A stretch of DNA of 64,000 bases, taken from an uncultured Christensenellaceae bacterium. GTDB taxonomy: Bacteria > Bacillota > Clostridia > Christensenellales > Borkfalkiaceae. Below, in pieces: positions 60,206 to 64,000 of this stretch. How positions within the stretch are numbered: the first letter of the stretch is position 1; every line of letters starts with the position of its first letter. The stretch is from contig CAJUPX010000010.1 in NCBI GenBank assembly GCA_910588685.1, positions 10,681 through 74,680 of the forward strand, read 5' to 3'. Both the position numbers and the translations under genes were made by a program. The notes beneath the pieces were generated by a model. It was not told the DNA's origin. It searched no databases and was given only the letters and a program-made list of their open reading frames with translations.

Positions 60206-61126
60206 ATGACTGCAAGTTTAAAATTTTTGGAATGTAAAAAACTCGTGTCGCTTGTTAAGCGCAATACCAAATCCTATTTTAAAAATAAATTTACATTTTT
60301 TATGTCGCTCATAACTCCGCTGATTTTGCTTGTGCTGTTTGTAACCTTTTTGCGCAACATTTACATAGACAGCTTTAAATCCATATTTGACGGCGCGGAG
60401 GTTGATAATAAAATACTTAACGGCGTGGTCGGCGCGTGGCTGATGTCTTCAATATTATCGGTAAGCTCCGTAACTGTTGCATTTTGCTCTAACATCATAA
60501 TGGTAGAGGACAAAATGAACGGAGTTATAAACGATTTTAACGTTTCGGCAACCAAAGGAACTACGATAACAATTTCGTATTTTATATCCAACTTTTTTGT
60601 GACGCTGCTTATTATGGTAATTATAATGCTTATAGGTCATATTTATATAGCGGCTGTCGGTTGGTATCTGTCGTTCGGCGACGTTATGTTAATTTTAGCG
60701 GATATTATTATAAACGTGCTTTTCGGCACTCTGCTTGCCGGCGTTGTTGAAAGCTTTATATCTACGCAGGGCGGTATGTCTGCTGTTTCAACGCTTGTTT
60801 CATCGATGTACGGATTTATCTGCGGCGCGTATATGCCGCTCTCGCAGTTTTCGGAGGGGCTAAGAAATATTCTCTGTCTGCTGCCCGGAACATACGGAGT
60901 GGGAATCCTGAGAAATCATTATATGGGCGGTTATATAAACGCGCTCGCCGATATAGGTATTTCAAGCGAACAACTTAATATTGTACGCGATAGTTTCGAC
61001 GCAAATTTATATATATTCGGCAATGAAGTGCCGCTCGCCGCAATGTATGCTATTTTACTCGGCACCTGCGCAGTATTGCTTGCCGCATACGTTGCGATAG
61101 TTATGGTAAAAAACAAAAGAAAGTAA
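60206..61126 (+). CDS. ABC-2 type transporter permease (DrrB-like)
   Basis: 306 aa. A cytoplasmic N terminus (KLVSLVKRNTKSYFKNKFTFF), then six helices with the ABC-2 pattern; the fifth region has GGMSAVSTLVSSMYGFICGAYMPLSQFSEGLRNILCLLPGTYGVGILRNH, the usual signature before the last helix. It forms the membrane channel with the preceding ATPase. RBS AAAGGAGG is strong. Last gene of the TetR-controlled operon. Confidence 0.9.
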   Translation: MTASLKFLECKKLVSLVKRNTKSYFKNKFTFFMSLITPLILLVLFVTFLRNIYIDSFKSIFDGAEVDNKILNGVVGAWLMSSILSVSSVTVAFCSNIIMVEDKMNGVINDFNVSATKGTTITISYFISNFFVTLLIMVIIMLIGHIYIAAVGWYLSFGDVMLILADIIINVLFGTLLAGVVESFISTQGGMSAVSTLVSSMYGFICGAYMPLSQFSEGLRNILCLLPGTYGVGILRNHYMGGYINALADIGISSEQLNIVRDSFDANLYIFGNEVPLAAMYAILLGTCAVLLAAYVAIVMVKNKRK

Positions 61127-61151
61127 TTTAAAAACCTGAGGACTGTTTTTC

Positions 61152-61180
61152 TTGCAATAAACGTTTATAAATGATATAAT
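61152..61180 (+). promoter_or_regulatory. Promoter of the M29 aminopeptidase gene
   Basis: TTGCAA (61152-61157), 17 bp, TATAAT (61175-61180), followed by AGGTG and ATG 61209. Confidence 0.75.
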
Positions 61181-61208
61181 TAACCAAAATTAATTTATAG
61201 GTGAAATT

Positions 61209-62441
61209 ATGAATCAATCGAGATTGCAAAAATATGCCGAGCTTATAGTTAAGTGCGGTTTAAACGTTAAAAAAGGTCAGGAAGTATTTATCCGCTGCGG
61301 GCTCGACCAGCCGGAATTTGTGGCTACGGTAACCGAAGAATGCTATAAAGCTGGCGCGGAGAGAGTTAAAGTAGAATGGTCGTATATGCCGGTTAGCAAG
61401 CTGCATTACAATTACAGGAGCCTTGAATCGCTCTCCGAATTTACAAATGTGGAAAAAGCCGAGTGGGACAGAAAGCTTGAAAAAATTCCCTGTCAGCTCT
61501 GGCTGGATTCTGACGACCCCGACGGACTGAGCGGCACTGACAGCGATAAAATTTCCAGAGCAAACCAGGCGCGTTTTCCTTTTATCAAGCCTTATCGCGA
61601 GGCGCTTGAAAATAAATACCAGTGGTGTATAGCCGCCGTTCCCGGCAAAGAATGGGCTAATAAAGTATTTCCCGAATTGTCGGATGAAAAAGCAATAGAA
61701 AAGCTCTGGGAAAATATTTTAAACTGTTCTCGGGTGTATTCCGACAACGACCCCGTAAAGGACTGGGAAAACCATAACCAAAACCTTGCAAAACGCTGTA
61801 AGTTTTTTAACGAACATAAATTTGTAAAGCTTGAATACAAGAGTGCAAACGGCACGGATTTTACGGTAGGGCTCAATTCAAAAGGAAGGTTTGCAGGCGG
61901 CGGTGAAACTACGCTCGGCAGCAATATTTATTTTAATCCGAACATACCGAGCGAAGAAGTGTTTACTTCGCCTATGCGCGGCGTTGCAGACGGGCTTGTG
62001 GTTGCAACAAAACCTCTTTCCTACCAGGGAAAATTAATAGAAAATTTCTCCGTGCGTTTTGAAAACGGCAAGGCGGTTGAGGTCAAGGCTGAAAAAAATC
62101 AGGACTTGCTTGAAAAAATGATTTCAATGGATGAGGGTGCGGCATATCTTGGCGAAGTTGCTCTGATTGCCTACGATTCGCCCATTAACAACACGGGTAT
62201 TTTGTTCTACAATACATTGTTTGACGAAAATGCAAGCTGCCATCTTGCACTCGGGCGCGGTTTTAACGAGTGCCTGGAGGGGTACGAAAATATGTCTGTT
62301 GAAGAAATTCAAAAAGCGGGCATTAACAACTCAATGATTCACGTTGACTTTATGATAGGTAGCGCGGATATGAGCATAGTGGGCGTTAAAAAAGACGGCA
62401 CCCGCGTTCAGATTTTTAAAAACGGAAACTGGGCAATATAA
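61209..62441 (+). CDS. M29-family (AmpS/PepS) metallo-aminopeptidase
   Basis: 410 aa, family length. Metal ligands can be followed: Glu in PSEEVFTSPMRGVADG, Glu in YLGEVALIAYDSPI, His in LFDENASCHLALGRGF, and the H-x-D pair in SMIHVDFMIGSADMSIVG. The N-terminal part includes LQKYAELIVKCGLNVKKGQEVFIRC. It releases N-terminal residues from short peptides in the cytoplasm. That complements the extracellular protease and oligopeptide importer at 34-55 kb, though it has its own promoter. Confidence 0.93.
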   Translation: MNQSRLQKYAELIVKCGLNVKKGQEVFIRCGLDQPEFVATVTEECYKAGAERVKVEWSYMPVSKLHYNYRSLESLSEFTNVEKAEWDRKLEKIPCQLWLDSDDPDGLSGTDSDKISRANQARFPFIKPYREALENKYQWCIAAVPGKEWANKVFPELSDEKAIEKLWENILNCSRVYSDNDPVKDWENHNQNLAKRCKFFNEHKFVKLEYKSANGTDFTVGLNSKGRFAGGGETTLGSNIYFNPNIPSEEVFTSPMRGVADGLVVATKPLSYQGKLIENFSVRFENGKAVEVKAEKNQDLLEKMISMDEGAAYLGEVALIAYDSPINNTGILFYNTLFDENASCHLALGRGFNECLEGYENMSVEEIQKAGINNSMIHVDFMIGSADMSIVGVKKDGTRVQIFKNGNWAI

Positions 62442-62504
62442 AATTAATCCCCGCCTTACGGTAATTCCCATAGGGAATTTAATAAAATGCAAATAAAAAG
62501 ATTT

Positions 62505-62530
62505 AGGCATAGCATTAAGCTGTGCCTTTT
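62505..62530 (+). terminator. Terminator after the aminopeptidase
   Basis: AGGCATAGC / GCTGTGCCT stem (one mismatch) and TTTT. Another inverted repeat, AATTCCC / GGGAATT, lies upstream at 62463-62479. Confidence 0.7.
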
Positions 62531-62616
62531 CTGTACTTTTTTTCGTGGACGAACTAGGCTACTCGTAGCATAGTGAGATATAGATATGTTTTATATTTCC
62601 CGCAAAATTCAATAGG

Positions 62617-62645
62617 TTGCGTTCTTTCATTTTTCGTGATATAAT
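62617..62645 (+). promoter_or_regulatory. Promoter of the GNAT gene
   Basis: TTGCGT (62617-62622), 17 bp, TATAAT (62640-62645), then TTAGAGGTG as RBS before ATG 62679. Confidence 0.7.
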
Positions 62646-62678
62646 GATTGTACGATAAACAGTAATTTAGAGGTGTAT

Positions 62679-63149
62679 ATGGACGAAATTTCTCTCCGTA
62701 TAATGACAAGGGAGCTTTGTCATCAGTTATACAGAGATTGGGGAAACGACCCTTCGATTTATATGGATATGAGTTTGTTTACAGCATACAAATATGATGA
62801 AAACGCCGTAAATAAATATTTTGAAACAAAACAAAATCCATCTCGCATTCTGTTTGCAATAATGAAAAATGGGAAACCGATTGGAGAGTTGCAATTAAAA
62901 GACATAAATCGAACAAGTCGGGAATGTACATTGAGCATACATTTGCAAAATGATAGTGTGAAAGGTAAAGGATATGGCACACGTGCAGAGCAGTTGGCAA
63001 TACAATATGCCTTTGAAGTGTTGAATATGGTTGCTGTAAATGCTGATACGATTATAAAAAATACTCGTAGTCAACACGTGCTTGAAAAAGTTGGATTTAA
63101 GTTTATCAGAGAAGAATACGGTTTCAAATATTATAGATTAGAACGGTAA
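62679..63149 (+). CDS. GNAT-family N-acetyltransferase
   Basis: 156 aa from ATG 62679. The acetyl-CoA pyrophosphate-binding motif A is VKGKGYGTRAEQLAIQYAFEVLNM, followed by VNADTIIKNTRSQHVLEKVGFKFIREE, the RimJ/RimL-like end. The acceptor (protein N terminus, antibiotic, small molecule) is unknown. AT-richer than its neighbours, with its own promoter; it may be recently acquired. The GTG at 62673 lies inside the RBS and is rejected. Confidence 0.85.
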   Translation: MDEISLRIMTRELCHQLYRDWGNDPSIYMDMSLFTAYKYDENAVNKYFETKQNPSRILFAIMKNGKPIGELQLKDINRTSRECTLSIHLQNDSVKGKGYGTRAEQLAIQYAFEVLNMVAVNADTIIKNTRSQHVLEKVGFKFIREEYGFKYYRLER

Positions 63150-63175
63150 ATTACAATTTTGCGAGGCGTTAAAAA

Positions 63176-63379
63176 ATGAGTAAATATGAGCCGTTATGGA
63201 AGTATTTAGAGGATAATAATAAAGAAAAATATATATTATCTTATGAAGAAATCAAGAACATTTTAGGGTTTGAAATAAATCATTCGTTTTTGACTTATAA
63301 GAAAGAGGCAAAAGAATATGGTTATGAAGTCGGCAAAATATCAATGAAAGAAAGGACAGTAATTTTTAACAGGTTATAA
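63176..63379 (+). CDS. Small conserved-looking protein, 67 aa (DUF7662-like)
   Basis: MSKYEPLWKYLEDNN opens the protein, then LSYEEIKNILGFEINHSFLTYKKEAKEYGYEVGKISMKERTVIF. The pattern 'YEPLW.YL......LSF.EI..ILGF..-HSFL.YKKE...YGY.VGKISMKE..V.F' recalls a family of small proteins of unknown function found in accessory regions of Bacillota; I am fairly but not fully sure of the family. It follows the GNAT gene by 26 nt with GCGAGGCG as a weak RBS. It could be a small nucleic-acid-binding helical protein. Confidence 0.65.
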   Translation: MSKYEPLWKYLEDNNKEKYILSYEEIKNILGFEINHSFLTYKKEAKEYGYEVGKISMKERTVIFNRL

Positions 63380-63417
63380 CTATAAATTTCAATTTATCTT
63401 ATTTAACTATGTGTAAC

Positions 63418-63457
63418 AAAAAAGCTCTCGAACAAAAATGTTCGAGAGCTTTTTTTA
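63418..63457 (+). terminator. Terminator after the GNAT/small-gene pair
   Basis: AAAAGCTCTCGAACA / TGTTCGAGAGCTTTT perfect stem with a 4-nt loop and T run. Confidence 0.93.
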
Positions 63458-63512
63458 TCGTTTATTTTTTAATCCCTGTGAGAAGTGCAGGTTTTCCGCG
63501 GGCGCTTTTTTA

Positions 63513-64000
63513 TTATTTGGAAAATAGCGTTTTTATCATCTGCGAAACATACTGCACGGGAACGAGCTCGATTTTGTCCTTAAACTTCTCGCACGCTTTC
63601 ATGTTCTTGGCGGGGAGAACGACACGCTTGAAGCCCATTTTCAGGCATTCGTTCACGCGCTTGTCGGCAAAGTTCACGCCCCGTACTTCGCCCGTCAGTC
63701 CCACTTCGCCGAACACCGCCGTGTACTTATCGACGGGAATCATCTTTTCCGCGCTCGCAAGGGCGGCGCATACGCACAGGTCGGCGCTCGGCTCGTTGAG
63801 CTTGATTCCGCCCATCGCGTTGAGGTATACGTCCTGCGTGCCGAGCGCAAGTCCGCAGCGCTTTTCCAGCACGGCGACGAGCACGATCAGGCGGTTCAGG
63901 TCTACCCCGAGCGACATTCTTCGCGGCAGGCCGTACGCCGTGCGACTCATCAGCGTCTGGATTTCCACCATCATGCAGCGGTTGCCCGTTTCGCTGGGGG
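63513..64000 (-). CDS. radA: DNA repair protein RadA/Sms, C-terminal part (partial)
   Basis: The frame is open past 63974 to the window edge (…SETGNRCMMVEIQTLMSRTAYGLPRR), so only the C-terminal roughly 160 residues are present. They form the Lon-protease-like domain: GVDLNRLIVLVAVLEKRCGLALGTQDVYLNAMGGIKLNEPSADLCVCAALASAEK, AVFGEVGLTGEVRGV, and the end VLPAKNMKACEKFKDKIELVPVQYVSQ. RadA is a RecA-like helicase that extends D-loops in recombination. The GC content of this stretch (about 55-65% in several lines) is clearly above that of the rest of the window. Confidence 0.93.
   Translation of the reverse strand, partial: PSETGNRCMMVEIQTLMSRTAYGLPRRMSLGVDLNRLIVLVAVLEKRCGLALGTQDVYLNAMGGIKLNEPSADLCVCAALASAEKMIPVDKYTAVFGEVGLTGEVRGVNFADKRVNECLKMGFKRVVLPAKNMKACEKFKDKIELVPVQYVSQMIKTLFSK

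Noticed and set aside
58655..61126. Toxin-antitoxin or defence module around the TetR-ABC genes
   Set aside because: The three genes match an ordinary TetR-controlled DrrAB-type exporter; no effector or toxin gene is present.

Overview
The window looks like a chromosomal segment of an anaerobic, gut-type Clostridia (Bacillota). The reasons are an intact spoIIAA-spoIIAB-sigF sporulation operon, a SCIFF ranthipeptide pair (a clostridial hallmark), the clostridial TIGR04086 membrane protein, HemZ, a two-domain ferredoxin/flavodoxin protein, moderate GC with AT-rich promoters, and strong sigma-A type -35/-10 pairs with 17-bp spacers. No prophage, CRISPR array or complete insertion sequence was seen.

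Layout. 1-3.0 kb: the C-terminal end of a hybrid sensor protein with two receiver domains, a frameshifted small membrane protein, an EFR1-type ferredoxin protein, and a five-gene tRNA operon (Met, Asp, Phe, Thr, Tyr) on the minus strand. 3.1-6.5 kb: the sigma-F operon, a PLP aminotransferase and a ferritin. 6.6-11.8 kb: ruvC-ruvA-ruvB-queA-tgt-yajC, with queA and tgt separated by about 300 bp of MITE-like repeats. 11.8-13.8 kb: TIGR04086 protein, SCIFF peptide scfA (51 codons) and its radical SAM maturase scfB. 13.9-22.9 kb: divergent secD-secF, recJ, relA/spoT, an MBL hydrolase and hemZ. 23.0-30.8 kb: rpsO, pnp, a small orphan gene, uvrB and uvrA. 30.9-34.2 kb: a ferritin-like protein and two FAD enzymes.

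34.6-56.0 kb is the most distinctive part. It is one co-directional block encoding a 1353-aa modular lipoprotein, a 2469-aa secreted subtilisin-like protease with BspA-type leucine-rich repeats and a C-terminal membrane anchor, a second lipoprotein, a complete oligopeptide ABC importer with an unusually enlarged binding protein (900 aa), and two accessory membrane proteins. The inferred job is surface binding and digestion of a protein substrate coupled to import of the peptides.

56.0-64 kb: pnuC and pyruvate kinase (minus strand), RNase P RNA, a TetR-regulated DrrAB-like ABC exporter whose regulator has an 11-G run at its ribosome binding site, an M29 aminopeptidase, an AT-rich islet with a GNAT acetyltransferase and a small unknown gene, and the C-terminal part of radA (minus strand, noticeably more GC-rich than the rest).

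A recurring feature is promoters whose -10 box ends only 6-10 nt before the start codon (ruvC, uvrB, the BaiN-like flavoprotein, the EFR1 gene), which implies leaderless or nearly leaderless mRNAs. All assignments come from reading the sequence; no database search was run.
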